Assembly: GCA_018668255.1 (NCBI GenBank)
Contig: JABISZ010000101.1
Coordinates: forward strand, 1 to 64,000
Direction: 5' to 3'
Origin: Pseudomonadota bacterium
GTDB taxonomy: Bacteria; Pseudomonadota; Gammaproteobacteria; Ga0077536
Length of the DNA: 64,000 nt
In this document: piece after piece, positions 1 through 8,526 of the stretch
Layout of the letters: each line of letters begins with the position of its first letter
How positions within the stretch are numbered: position 1 is the first letter of the stretch
The notes under the pieces: generated by a model
Seen by the model: the letters and a program-made list of their open reading frames with translations, nothing else
The model's database searches: none
Told to the model about the DNA's origin: nothing
Position numbers and translations under genes: made by a program

Positions 1-692
1 AGTGTCTTCCAGCATTCTTGTGCAAAGAACTCAGTACAAAATCCCATTACAGACCATATCTTGGCATGTCTTTTAAGACCTTCTTTAACCTCGTGGTGGT
101 GAGAATACTCCCCATTTGCCCATCCACTATCGGAGGTAATAGCCTCAATAAGAGTTTGAGCATACAAATAATCGTGATCGGTGTTTTTGGCATATCCTGC
201 TATAGGAGCGGCACGTTTAACGATATCGGGATACCGCACTGCCCATTCATAAGTCTGCTGGGCGCCCATTGAGCCTCCAACCACTAGTGCGAGTTCTTGT
301 ATGTCCAGATGTTCGGTGATTAAGATGTGCTGAGCTCTTACATCGTCCCCAATACGAATCTTTGGAAAGGCGCTCATAGAGAAAGGCGCGCTCATGTTGT
401 GTGGGGAACTCGATATGCCGCTGCCTATTTGATTGACCACAATAATACAGTATTTCGATGGGTCTAACGCTCGGCCTTCTCCTATGAAAACGGTCTCCAT
501 TATTTTACTCGTGCCTGAGTACCAGGTTGGAACTAATATAGCGTTATCTTTTTTCAGGTTAAGTGACCCATGAATGGCGTAAACTATATTTAGTTCAGGA
601 AGTGTTATCCCTTCCTCCAACTCAAATGGCCCTATGTTTACAGTTTTGAATGGGCCGTGATCTGCCTCTGAATAATATGAATTTTGCACCAT
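1..692 (-). CDS. MetX-like alpha/beta hydrolase (homoserine O-acetyltransferase family), 3' end off window
   Basis: This gene is missing from the ORF track because it runs off the left edge. Translating the minus strand from ATG at 692 gives an open frame of 230 codons with no stop. The sequence matches the homoserine acyltransferase branch of alpha/beta hydrolases: an early oxyanion-side segment (LVPTWYSG, about residues 53-60), a VVNQIGSG strand-loop, and the nucleophile elbow GGSMG at residues 139-143 (Ser141). The following AQQTYEWAVRYPD is typical of MetX relatives. The Asp and His of the triad lie outside the window. It sits 20 bp downstream of the SDR gene and is probably co-transcribed. 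Real MetX is a methionine-pathway enzyme, but MetX-like hydrolases also occur in catabolic clusters. I infer the latter from context, without proof. Confidence 0.85.
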   Translation of the reverse strand, partial: MVQNSYYSEADHGPFKTVNIGPFELEEGITLPELNIVYAIHGSLNLKKDNAILVPTWYSGTSKIMETVFIGEGRALDPSKYCIIVVNQIGSGISSSPHNMSAPFSMSAFPKIRIGDDVRAQHILITEHLDIQELALVVGGSMGAQQTYEWAVRYPDIVKRAAPIAGYAKNTDHDYLYAQTLIEAITSDSGWANGEYSHHHEVKEGLKRHAKIWSVMGFCTEFFAQECWKT

Positions 693-712
693 GATCTTTA
701 CTCTAGTTTTTG

Positions 713-1468
713 TTAATAAATGCCTTTGTGCTGGACACCATCTACGACAAGTGTGGCGCCAGATGCCCACTGCGCGCGCGGTGAGGCCATGAAGGTTATT
801 ACATCAGCAATTTCCTCTGGAGTTCCCATTCTTCCAAAAGGGATACTAGCTATGATGGAGTCAAACATGTCTTTATCATTTTCTTGTACTACATCCCAAA
901 AGCCATCTTTAAAATATATCGAGCCAGGTGCCACGCAATTTACGCGTATATTCTTGCTCGCCACAAGGTTGGCAGTCGTCTTCGTGTAATTAAGGAGGGC
1001 AGCTTTGACGGCAGCATATGCTGGAGGAGAACCACTTTCTAAACCTGAGATAGAAGAGACATGGATGATACTTCCACCTCCAGATTCTTCCATCCACGGG
1101 ATGACCTGCTGTGTCGCACGGACCGTTGCCATTAGATCTACATCAATACTTACCTTCCATCCTGCTTCGTCGTCTGTCATGCCGAAACCTGAGGTGTTAT
1201 TTATTAGGATGTCTACGCTTCCGAGGCTTTCTCTCGATTCGTTTAAGAACGCTGTTAACTCTTCAGGGTTCGCAACATCAGTGGATCGAGAGAAAACGTT
1301 GATGCCTAATATTGCCAGCTCAGACGAGGTGGCTTGCAGGGCATCTTTACCACGGGCACATATGGCAACGTTGGCGCCTTCACTTGCCATGGCTAGAGCT
1401 GTCGCTCGCCCTATCCCTTTGCTTCCTCCAGTGATAACTACATTTCTCCCTTCTAGCTTTAAATCCAT
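713..1468 (-). CDS. SDR-family oxidoreductase (FabG-like)
   Basis: A 251-residue classical short-chain dehydrogenase. The cofactor motif TGGSKGIG is at residues 13-20, the NNxxG element reads NNTSG at 90-94 (usually NNAG), catalytic Ser is near 138-139, and YxxxK is Tyr151/Lys155. The C-terminal half carries the PG and GRMGTPEEIA segments typical of FabG-like enzymes. It should interconvert a hydroxyl and a carbonyl with NAD(P)H in the cytoplasm; the substrate cannot be told from sequence. It is the first gene of a minus-strand pair with the MetX-like hydrolase. The divergent hydrolase gene at 1688 is separated by about 220 bp that should hold promoters for both directions. Confidence 0.93.
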   Translation of the reverse strand: MDLKLEGRNVVITGGSKGIGRATALAMASEGANVAICARGKDALQATSSELAILGINVFSRSTDVANPEELTAFLNESRESLGSVDILINNTSGFGMTDDEAGWKVSIDVDLMATVRATQQVIPWMEESGGGSIIHVSSISGLESGSPPAYAAVKAALLNYTKTTANLVASKNIRVNCVAPGSIYFKDGFWDVVQENDKDMFDSIIASIPFGRMGTPEEIADVITFMASPRAQWASGATLVVDGVQHKGIY

Positions 1469-1687
1469 TCTAGTATGCCCCTTTTTTTGTGTCTAAAATA
1501 TAGTCCCATTTCTATCAGATCTTTTGTAGCGGTGGGTATTTAATGACTTTGGTTCTGAAAACAGTATAGCGATTAATAGCCTAGCAACGCTATTATCTAC
1601 AAGATCTAGAGGATACACTGTATTTCACCGCTGACTTGACTGGCAGGTTGAAGTCGAGATGGCGCAGTTATTACTTAGGTGGGTCTC

Positions 1688-2641
1688 ATGGTTATTATAA
1701 ATATATTGTTGCTGATTACTGGCTTGCTATGGGTCAGCTACCTCGCGTTCCCGAGTCGGTTCTATGACGGAGTTATCCTCCTGACCAGGATGTCTGCTGG
1801 ATTGAAACTTAAGGAGGCGAAAGTAGACGGGCATAGCATGCCGTACCTCGAAGGAGGTAAGGGGCCACCACTCGTTCTTTTGCATGGCTTTGGAGCGAAT
1901 AAAGATCATTGGCTTAAGGTGGCGCCTCAACTGGCCAAGCATTTCCATTTGTATCTTCCAGATCTAGCGGGCTTTGGTGATGCTAGTCGCCACGTTAGCA
2001 GCTCTTATGGTGTGGTGTCTCAAGTTAAGCGATTGCAGATTTTTTTGGAGCAAATCGGTGAGGCGAGAGTCGATGTCGGAGGCAACTCCATGGGTGGTTA
2101 TCTGGCAATCATGCTGGCACATAAAATACCCGCCCAAGTAAACAGTTTATGGCTGCTTGCCCCTGCTGGTATTGCTAACGCTGAGCCAAGTGATATGTTC
2201 CCTTCGACATCTCCATTCGAGCTTTCTAAAGCAGAGAACCCCTTGGTGATCGAGACATCTGAAGACTTTGATGCACTAGCCGGGTATTGTTTTCATAAGA
2301 TCCCGATGATGCCTAAAAAATTCCGAGATGTGTTGTTGGAACGGGCGATTCGTGACTCAGAATTCAATCATAAAATTTTCACTGAATTGAACTCTGACCG
2401 AATAACTATTGAAGACACGATAGCAGAGTTATCTATGCCAGCATTAGTCGTTTGGGGTGATCGTGACAGGGTGCTTCACTATTCAGGAATGGACACATTA
2501 AAGACAAAGTTGGTAAATGGGACTTTTGTTCTTATGCCTGATATCGGCCATTTACCTATGATCGAGGCATCAAGTGCATCAGCGATTGAATATCTCTCGT
2601 TCAGACAAAGAAAAAATGAATGGTCGGATTGGAGTATTTGA
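1688..2641 (+). CDS. Membrane-anchored alpha/beta hydrolase
   Basis: The ORF track starts at a GTG (1679). ATG at 1688 is preceded by AGGTGG (1677-1682) at a 5-nt distance, so I choose it; the product is 317 residues. Residues 1-21 form one hydrophobic helix (MVIINILLLITGLLWVSYLAF), probably an uncleaved anchor. The hydrolase core follows with HGFG (66-69, oxyanion region), nucleophile elbow GNSMG (132-136, Ser134), an Asp in WGDRDR near 252 and the His in PDIGHLP near 285. The complete triad argues for an active esterase, lipase or C-C hydrolase; the substrate is unknown. It ends 7 bp from the convergent metallo-hydrolase gene. Confidence 0.9.
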   Translation: MVIINILLLITGLLWVSYLAFPSRFYDGVILLTRMSAGLKLKEAKVDGHSMPYLEGGKGPPLVLLHGFGANKDHWLKVAPQLAKHFHLYLPDLAGFGDASRHVSSSYGVVSQVKRLQIFLEQIGEARVDVGGNSMGGYLAIMLAHKIPAQVNSLWLLAPAGIANAEPSDMFPSTSPFELSKAENPLVIETSEDFDALAGYCFHKIPMMPKKFRDVLLERAIRDSEFNHKIFTELNSDRITIEDTIAELSMPALVVWGDRDRVLHYSGMDTLKTKLVNGTFVLMPDIGHLPMIEASSASAIEYLSFRQRKNEWSDWSI

Positions 2642-2648
2642 GCCTAGA

Positions 2649-3515
2649 TCAAGTGTACTCAAAATGAAATGCATCTTTGCTTGTGATAATGCGCCCCGTA
2701 GAAGGCTGTGGGAAATGGCAAGTTAATACTTGAGTATTGCAGTCACTATATTTCTTTAAAAAGCCAAGTCGCGTTTTAGCGGCAAGCTCTTTGTCCGAGT
2801 CAAACTTAAAGTTCCATTCTGGAAATTGACATTGTATGGGGCTGTGTATTAAATCCCCGGTCACAACGGCATTGTGTCCGCGATTAGAAAGATGGATGGC
2901 GCAGTGCCCCGGCGTATGCCCTGGCGTTGGCTCTAGACGCACCGCCTCATCAATCTCGTAATCGTCGTCAACGAGCATGGCTTGCCCTGCCTCTATAATC
3001 GGAAGAACATTTTCATTGAATGTGGGATCGCCATACTTCGCGCTCAGCATTTCAGCATTTTTGCATTCTGTACGCGATAAAATATATTTTGCATTTTGGA
3101 AGGTTGGAACCCAGCGTTCATCTACAAGCTGTGTGTTCCAGCCACTATGATCAACATGTAGATGGGTACAAAGAACGACATCTATCTGATCCGGATGTAG
3201 ACCTAGCTTCTTAAAGCTATCAAAGTACTGGGTGTCGCTTTTATTATGCCAAGCAGGATACCAATCAACAGTTTTATGATTCCCTACGCAACTATCGATG
3301 AGGATAGTACTGGTAGGTGTTTTTACAACATAACTTTGGATAGGCATGTTGAGCATATGCGTACCCGAAGTTAATGCGTTGGGAGTCAGCCAAGAACGAT
3401 GAGGTTCTATTGCTTCCATGGTAGCGTCAGGGAAGAAGTCAAATACAGACATAAAAGGACCGTCTGACTCCACAATACGGCCGACTTCTATATTCCCGAT
3501 AGCGATCCACTTCAT
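2649..3515 (-). CDS. Metallo-beta-lactamase-fold hydrolase
   Basis: A 288-residue protein with the metal motif THLHVDHSGW at about 117-126 (HxHxDH). A later His lies in PTPGHTPGH, followed by an Asp in VTGDLIHS and a C-terminal HFPQPS, so the two-zinc site looks complete. The subfamily resembles quorum-quenching lactonase/methyl-parathion-hydrolase-like proteins (a bulky N-terminal strand region before the metal motif). No signal peptide is visible. It lies 33 bp downstream of another metallo-hydrolase gene on the same strand, and the two are probably co-transcribed. The likely role is opening a lactone or ester during catabolism; this is inference, since the fold is used for many reactions. 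Confidence 0.9.
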   Translation of the reverse strand: MKWIAIGNIEVGRIVESDGPFMSVFDFFPDATMEAIEPHRSWLTPNALTSGTHMLNMPIQSYVVKTPTSTILIDSCVGNHKTVDWYPAWHNKSDTQYFDSFKKLGLHPDQIDVVLCTHLHVDHSGWNTQLVDERWVPTFQNAKYILSRTECKNAEMLSAKYGDPTFNENVLPIIEAGQAMLVDDDYEIDEAVRLEPTPGHTPGHCAIHLSNRGHNAVVTGDLIHSPIQCQFPEWNFKFDSDKELAAKTRLGFLKKYSDCNTQVLTCHFPQPSTGRIITSKDAFHFEYT

Positions 3516-3548
3516 TCAAGTCTCCCAAATTTCATTGCGTTTAACTGG

Positions 3549-4385
3549 TCAAGTTAATGGCAGAGACCAAACACCTTCATTTTCAATGACTTTATCTTCA
3601 GCTTTTAATTTAATAAGGTGAGCGTCGAGCGATAGCGCCGCCCATCGATGCAGTGATGCATCAACGTCATCATAGACTATTGGCACCAGCTCTTTTAAGC
3701 GACATTGGCGGTTTTTTTCTAATGCCATGAAGACTTTTTTTTCTCTACCAAGCCTATGTTTGATCAGGCGTTTAATTTCTTTATGAGGGTCCGCTATTAG
3801 AGTACCGTGCCCTGGTGCTATAAAATCAACTGGATATTCCAGCATGCACCGCAAAGACTCGATATAGTGAGACATATTCCCAGCGGGAGGAATAATGACC
3901 ACGGTAGAACCTTGCATCATGTGATCTCCTGTTATAAGAATTTTATCTTCTTCAACAAGATAGCAAACGTGATTGCTCACGTGCCCCGGGGTTAGTAGAG
4001 CTCTGATAGTAAAGTCTTTTGCGTGAATACAATCGTCTTGCTTTACTGAAGTTGCACCAGTAAAAGTTTCATCCTGAAATCCATCATTCGCAATTACATT
4101 ACCTATTAGGGACGCACCTGTCGCTTCAGCAATAGGTCGCGCTGCGGGAGAGTGATCGCGATGGGTATGTGTCACTAGAATCCATTTAAGCCTCCCTGCA
4201 GCGTGTTCTACAATTGCGTCTATATGACTTGCGATTACTGGCCCAGGGTCAACTAAGGCTAATTCTTCTGTTCCGACAATGTACGAGTTTGTTCCAAGCC
4301 CTGTCATCGGTCCGGAATTAGGAGCGGTGACCCTGTGAATCAATGGGGACAACTTTACTGCCTTTCCGTGGATGATTTCTACCAT
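3549..4385 (-). CDS. Metallo-beta-lactamase-fold hydrolase, LACTB2-like
   Basis: A 278-residue protein. It opens with a GTNSYIVG strand, then THTHRDH at 72-78, TPGHVSNH near 133, ITGDHMM and a final APGHG. After about residue 195 comes a basic C-terminal helical segment (IKRLIKHRLGREKKV) and a winged-helix-like tail, the architecture of the LACTB2 branch of the fold. Human LACTB2 acts on RNA, whereas bacterial relatives are often annotated as MBL hydrolases of unknown substrate. It heads the two-gene minus-strand operon. The 185 bp upstream are shared with the divergent cupin gene and contain a palindrome. Confidence 0.9.
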   Translation of the reverse strand: MVEIIHGKAVKLSPLIHRVTAPNSGPMTGLGTNSYIVGTEELALVDPGPVIASHIDAIVEHAAGRLKWILVTHTHRDHSPAARPIAEATGASLIGNVIANDGFQDETFTGATSVKQDDCIHAKDFTIRALLTPGHVSNHVCYLVEEDKILITGDHMMQGSTVVIIPPAGNMSHYIESLRCMLEYPVDFIAPGHGTLIADPHKEIKRLIKHRLGREKKVFMALEKNRQCRLKELVPIVYDDVDASLHRWAALSLDAHLIKLKAEDKVIENEGVWSLPLT

Positions 4386-4507
4386 ATTTCACCTCTTTAG
4401 TTGCACTATTTTCTTAAAATGAGAATTCGTGCATCAGATTTATGGCGCGAAACCTTCTTAAAGTTCGCGAAATTCATAGCCAACGTTCTTTTTGGCTTAT
4501 GTTGATG

Positions 4508-4524
4508 ATATTGTTTTACAATAT
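4508..4524. promoter_or_regulatory. Palindromic operator candidate between divergent genes
   Basis: ATATTGT-TTT-ACAATAT is a perfect 7+7 inverted repeat with a 3-nt centre. It lies between the divergent LACTB2-like and cupin genes. A TATAGT hexamer overlaps its right end (about 4522-4527) and could be a -10 element for the cupin gene. A dimeric repressor site is the simplest reading, but the sequence is AT-rich and no regulator gene is adjacent. Confidence 0.4.
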
Positions 4525-4570
4525 AGTCCATTATTGATTTTTCACAAAGCAAAACTATAGGGGTAATGTT

Positions 4571-5002
4571 ATGAGCGCAGTTCTGAATGACGGCGGGGAA
4601 ATAAAAATATCTGCAGGGATGGCCAGCCAAAAATCATGGTTCGAATTAGATGAGAATTTTTCAGTAAAAGTTCTATCTATAGATGAAGCTAAGCATAGCG
4701 TTGAGGCTCTTTTTAAAATAAAAGGAGGCTATCGTTCAGGGAAACATAAACATACTTGCGAAACGCATATTTATATCGTTGAAGGAAAGGTTTGTAACCA
4801 CGCTATTGGTTGTACGTTTGGTCCAGGGGACTACTGCTTCCAAGCAGATAATGATATTCATGATGAAGAGTTCATGGAGGATACAGTTGCCTATGTCAGT
4901 TACCGCGGGAATAGCGAGCAGTTAGTAGAGTTTTATGATGACGATGAGAAAGTCTGTGGGCATTTTTCGGTAAAAGATTTTTTGCCTGCATTAAACGCGT
5001 AA
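4571..5002 (+). CDS. Cupin-domain protein
   Basis: A 143-residue single-domain cupin. The first cupin motif is visible as GKHKHTCETHIYIVEG, giving candidate metal ligands His59, His61 and Glu64; His97 in DNDIHDE is in the position of the second-motif histidine. The sheet-rich pattern and size fit small metal-binding cupins such as ChrR-like or acetylacetone-dioxygenase-like proteins. The reaction is unknown. It is transcribed away from the metallo-hydrolase pair and followed by a good intrinsic terminator, so it is probably a single-gene unit. Confidence 0.88.
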   Translation: MSAVLNDGGEIKISAGMASQKSWFELDENFSVKVLSIDEAKHSVEALFKIKGGYRSGKHKHTCETHIYIVEGKVCNHAIGCTFGPGDYCFQADNDIHDEEFMEDTVAYVSYRGNSEQLVEFYDDDEKVCGHFSVKDFLPALNA

Positions 5003-5033
5003 AAAAATCAGATTCTACTGTGCTTGTTATTTA

Positions 5034-5066
5034 GATCGCACGGGCTGAAACCGCGCGAGCTTTTTT
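5034..5066 (+). terminator. Rho-independent terminator after the cupin gene
   Basis: The arms GATCGCACGG and CCGCGCGAGC enclose the loop GCTGAAA. Eight of ten positions pair, and TTTTTT follows immediately. It lies 30 nt after the cupin stop and ahead of folD, so it should separate the two transcription units. Confidence 0.75.
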
Positions 5067-5093
5067 CACTGGCTGACGGTTTGGAGTTTTTCA

Positions 5094-5945
5094 ATGACTT
5101 GTATGATTCTTGATGGGAAAGCTGTTTCTATTGCAGCAGAAGCAACCTTCAAACAACGGGCTCTCGTGTTAGAGAAACTGTCGGGAGGCAAGAAGCCTAT
5201 TTTGGCAACGATACTTGTAGGTGCTGATCCTGCATCTGCAACGTACGTGCGGATGAAGGGGGAAGCCTGTAAGAGAGTTGGCATCGAGCCTTTAAAGATT
5301 GAGCTAGCGGAGTCGACAACAACCTCTGAATTGATGTCAAAAATAAAAGAACTTAACGACAATACAAATGTGCATGGGATCCTCTTACAACACCCAGTTC
5401 CCGGGCAGATTGACGAGAGGCTTTGCTTCGATTCCATTGAGACGAGCAAAGACGTTGATGGAGTTACTACTCATGGCTTTGGCCGTATGGCGATGAGAGA
5501 AAAAGCCTATGGTTCCGCAACCCCTGCAGGAATTATGCGGTTGCTGTCCCACTACAAGCTGGATATTGCTGGGAAGCTTGCAGTAGTTGTAGGTAGGAGC
5601 CCGATTCTTGGTAAACCAATGGCGATGATGCTGCTTAACTCCGATGCGACAGTGATCACGTGTCATTCAAAAACTCAGAACTTAGCTGCTTTGATTGGCC
5701 AAGCTGAAATTCTAGTGGGAGCCGTGGGTCGCCCGCATTTTATACAAAGTGACTGGATTAAAGATGATGCTGTAGTAGTGGATGCAGGATATCACCCAGG
5801 TGGAATTGGCGATGTTTGTTTGGACGGGATAAAGCATAGGGTAAAGGCTTACACGCCCGTACCCGGCGGCGTGGGGCCGATGACTATCAACACGCTCATC
5901 ATGCAAGCGATAGAAGCGGCTGAAAAAAAAGCAGGTATTAATTGA
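5094..5945 (+). CDS. folD: FolD-like methylenetetrahydrofolate dehydrogenase/cyclohydrolase, divergent variant
   Basis: A 283-residue protein of FolD length. Conserved catalytic positions are present: Tyr51 and Lys55 (YVRMK), Gln99, and Asp122 in KDVDG. The NAD(P) site is visible as [12 protein letters not shown] (164-175) and the C-terminal signature as [10 protein letters not shown]. It departs from the common form: the Q-L-P-L-P motif reads QHPVP (99-103), and the usual PCTP reads SATP (141-144). Known FolD interconverts methylene-, methenyl- and formyl-tetrahydrofolate in the cytoplasm. This copy sits beside CoA-transferase and acyl-CoA dehydrogenase genes, so it may be a second FolD dedicated to C1 units released in catabolism. 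That is inference; it could also be the only FolD of the cell. Confidence 0.9.
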   Translation: MTCMILDGKAVSIAAEATFKQRALVLEKLSGGKKPILATILVGADPASATYVRMKGEACKRVGIEPLKIELAESTTTSELMSKIKELNDNTNVHGILLQHPVPGQIDERLCFDSIETSKDVDGVTTHGFGRMAMREKAYGSATPAGIMRLLSHYKLDIAGKLAVVVGRSPILGKPMAMMLLNSDATVITCHSKTQNLAALIGQAEILVGAVGRPHFIQSDWIKDDAVVVDAGYHPGGIGDVCLDGIKHRVKAYTPVPGGVGPMTINTLIMQAIEAAEKKAGIN

Positions 5946-6028
5946 GGCGAAGAGAAAAGTCCCATAACTATTGTGGTTTTTTGGAGAATTCGAATGGAGA
6001 GTAAAGTTGATTTTGGAACCAGCAAATC

Positions 6029-7249
6029 ATGAATGCTGGTGAAGAGCATCTTTTGTCAGGTATACGGGTATTGGATTTCACGCGCGCGCTAGCCGGACCA
6101 ACTTGTACCCGAATGTTTGCAGAACTAGGCGCTGAGGTTATAAAGATTGAAGCGGCACCGCTCGGAGATTTAACAAGAAAGATTTCTAAATTGCGCGCAG
6201 ATAGAAGTTTTTATCATATCCAACATAATCTGAATAAAAAAAGTGTTTGTATCAACTTGCGTGATCCTAGAGGTATGGCATTAGTCGGAGAATTGATTCC
6301 GAAATGTGATGTCGTCGTAGAAAACTTTAGGCCAGGAGTGATGGCTGACATGGGTCTTGATTATGACTCCTTAAAGCAAATGAAGAGTGACATCATCCTT
6401 TGCTCTATTTCAGCATTGGGACAAGAAGGTCCTTTAGCTAAGAAGCCTGGTTATGATTACATCGCCCAAGCGTATTCTGGAGTGACTAGTATGATTGGAC
6501 ACCCCGACGAGTCTCCATGCATCCCTTTAGTTGGAATAGGCGACGTGAGTACAGGGGTCCATGGGGCTTTTGGTATAGCAGCAGCATTACTCCATCGCGC
6601 TCGTACTGGGCGAGGACAACATCTCGACATTTCTTTATTGGACTGTTACTACCACAACCACGAGGTTAACGTACATCAACACTCGGGAAGTGGAGGGAAG
6701 ATTATGCCTACGCGTGGAGGGCGGCATGTTTCATACTTGTGTCCTGCTGGTGTATATCGGGCTAATGGGGGCGATATAATGTTGATGGCTTTTATGCATC
6801 ATTGGCCAGATTTGTGCGCGGCGATGGATAAAAATGAACTGCTAGAGAAAGAAGGTTGGCTGACCGATGCGGAACGGGTAGCGCGTCAGGACGAAGTTAT
6901 CGAGTTCATAGAAAAATGGTTAAAAACTTTTCCAGATGTTGCTAGCGCAATCAAAAAATTAGAAGAATACGATGTTCCATGCGCCCCTGTTTTGACTGTG
7001 GCAGAAACGATTGATCATCCTCATTTGGTAGAAAGAGGTACCGTGCGATCAGTAGTTGATCCTATAGCAGGGGAGTTCAAAATACCTGGTATGCCGATTA
7101 AAACATCAGAGTATGAAGCTAATCAAGATTATACGGCTCCTTGTCTTGGCGAACATAATGCTGATATTTTAAGTTCTTTACTGTCGAAAACTCCTGAGGA
7201 GATTGTTGAAATGGTTGAAGCGGGTATACTTCAATCTGGAGCTACCTGA
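6029..7249 (+). CDS. CaiB/BaiF family III CoA-transferase (1)
   Basis: A 406-residue family III CoA-transferase. The N-terminal GIRVLDFTRALAGP, the AELGAEVIKIE Rossmann-like strand and VVENFRPGV (97-104) are hallmark segments. The catalytic aspartate is expected at Asp172 in GIGDVSTG, the same spacing as the formyl-CoA transferase Asp169. Such enzymes move CoA between carboxylic acids through an aspartyl anhydride. The ATG has only a weak upstream ribosome site. It follows folD by 83 bp and precedes an acyl-CoA dehydrogenase, so it probably activates an acid that the dehydrogenase then oxidises. Confidence 0.92.
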   Translation: MNAGEEHLLSGIRVLDFTRALAGPTCTRMFAELGAEVIKIEAAPLGDLTRKISKLRADRSFYHIQHNLNKKSVCINLRDPRGMALVGELIPKCDVVVENFRPGVMADMGLDYDSLKQMKSDIILCSISALGQEGPLAKKPGYDYIAQAYSGVTSMIGHPDESPCIPLVGIGDVSTGVHGAFGIAAALLHRARTGRGQHLDISLLDCYYHNHEVNVHQHSGSGGKIMPTRGGRHVSYLCPAGVYRANGGDIMLMAFMHHWPDLCAAMDKNELLEKEGWLTDAERVARQDEVIEFIEKWLKTFPDVASAIKKLEEYDVPCAPVLTVAETIDHPHLVERGTVRSVVDPIAGEFKIPGMPIKTSEYEANQDYTAPCLGEHNADILSSLLSKTPEEIVEMVEAGILQSGAT

Positions 7250-7317
7250 ATTTCTCGCGGAGGTAATTCGCGATCTGCTAATAGTATTCTTTAAATAAAA
7301 AGATTAGAGGACTGTGT

Positions 7318-8490
7318 GTGACGGATAGCCTTTTGTTGAATGAAGAACGTCAAATGATTAGAGATACGGCCAGAGATTTCACTTTGAAAGAAGTATTGCC
7401 TGTGGCAAATAGACTCGATCCAGAGCAGGGTGAGATCCCACTTGAACTCAGACAAAAACTGACAGACATGGGTTATTTTGGCATTCGATTGCCTGAGAAG
7501 TACGGCGGGAGTGGTTTGGGCTGCTTCGAATATTGCCTTATTACTGAGCAACTCGCTCGGGGTTGGATGAGCGTGTCGAGCATCATAGCGCGTGGTAACG
7601 GTACTCTGACGATGGACCTTTTATCAGATGAGCAAAAGAATAGACTTATGCCCAAAGTGGTAGCTGGAGAATATCTAGGCGCGATGTCATTGTCAGAGCC
7701 CGACACCGGTTCTGATTTAGCATCTATCTCATGTCGGGCTGAGAAGACTATTGATGGATGGGAAATCACCGGGAATAAATACTGGTGCACATTTGCAGAT
7801 GGCGCTGATTATATTTTGTTATTTGCACGCACTGATGTTGATAAATCTGGGGAGAAGCCACATCTAGGGATCAGTGCTTTTTTGATTGAGAAACCTCGAG
7901 GAAAGCTTCCTTTGGGAGTCAGTGGGTCGACCATTCCCAAAATAGGCTACTTTGGTTGGAATACATGGGAACTTGCTTTTGATCACGTTAGATTGCCTCA
8001 CGATGCCTTAATTGGCGAGGAAGGTAAGGCTTTTTATGCCCTAGCGAAAGGTCTTGATGAAGCTCGTGCGCACACAGCTGCGCGATCGATCGGTTTGGCA
8101 CAAGGTGGACTGGAAGATGCCCTCGCATATGCACAAGAGAGGAAGCAATTCGGCAAACCAATTGCAGCTTTCCAGGATCTAAGATTTAAATTGGCTCGCA
8201 TGGCAACTGATATAGAAGCGGCAAGACAATTACTCTATTACGTGTGCTCTTGCATAGATACGGGCCAAAGATGCGATAAAGAAGCATCAATGGTTAAGTA
8301 TTTTGCAAGTGAGATGGCTGAAAGGGTGACAAGCGACGCGCTCCAAATACTTGGAGGCGCTGGTTATACAAAATTGTGTGCCGTCGAAAGACATTGGCGA
8401 GACGCAAGGTTAACAAAGATCTTCGAAGGTACTTCTGAGATACAGCTAAGGATTATCTCTGATGCTCTTTTGGGCAAAGAAGGACGATAG
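7318..8490 (+). CDS. Acyl-CoA dehydrogenase (1)
   Basis: A 390-residue flavoprotein starting at GTG. It has the FAD-contact segment AMSLSEPDTGSDL (122-134), the second flavin-binding strand near WCTFAD (156-161), and the YAQERKQFGKPIAAFQ helix (271-286). QILGGAGY precedes IFEGTSE, where Glu370 is the expected catalytic base. This matches short/branched-chain acyl-CoA dehydrogenases that form an alpha,beta double bond and pass electrons to ETF. It lies between two CoA-transferase genes on the same strand (gaps of 68 and 36 bp), so the three probably form one operon acting on one acyl-CoA. Confidence 0.95.
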   Translation: MTDSLLLNEERQMIRDTARDFTLKEVLPVANRLDPEQGEIPLELRQKLTDMGYFGIRLPEKYGGSGLGCFEYCLITEQLARGWMSVSSIIARGNGTLTMDLLSDEQKNRLMPKVVAGEYLGAMSLSEPDTGSDLASISCRAEKTIDGWEITGNKYWCTFADGADYILLFARTDVDKSGEKPHLGISAFLIEKPRGKLPLGVSGSTIPKIGYFGWNTWELAFDHVRLPHDALIGEEGKAFYALAKGLDEARAHTAARSIGLAQGGLEDALAYAQERKQFGKPIAAFQDLRFKLARMATDIEAARQLLYYVCSCIDTGQRCDKEASMVKYFASEMAERVTSDALQILGGAGYTKLCAVERHWRDARLTKIFEGTSEIQLRIISDALLGKEGR

Positions 8491-8526
8491 TGCAGTACAT
8501 ACATAAGAATAAGGTCTAACAATTAT

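Noticed and set aside
1005-1496. 163-aa plus-strand ORF opposite the SDR gene
   Set aside because: Shadow frame of the SDR, whose motifs are complete on the minus strand.
4406-4630. 74-aa minus-strand ORF across the cupin start
   Set aside because: It covers the divergent promoter region and the cupin N-terminus and shows no domain.
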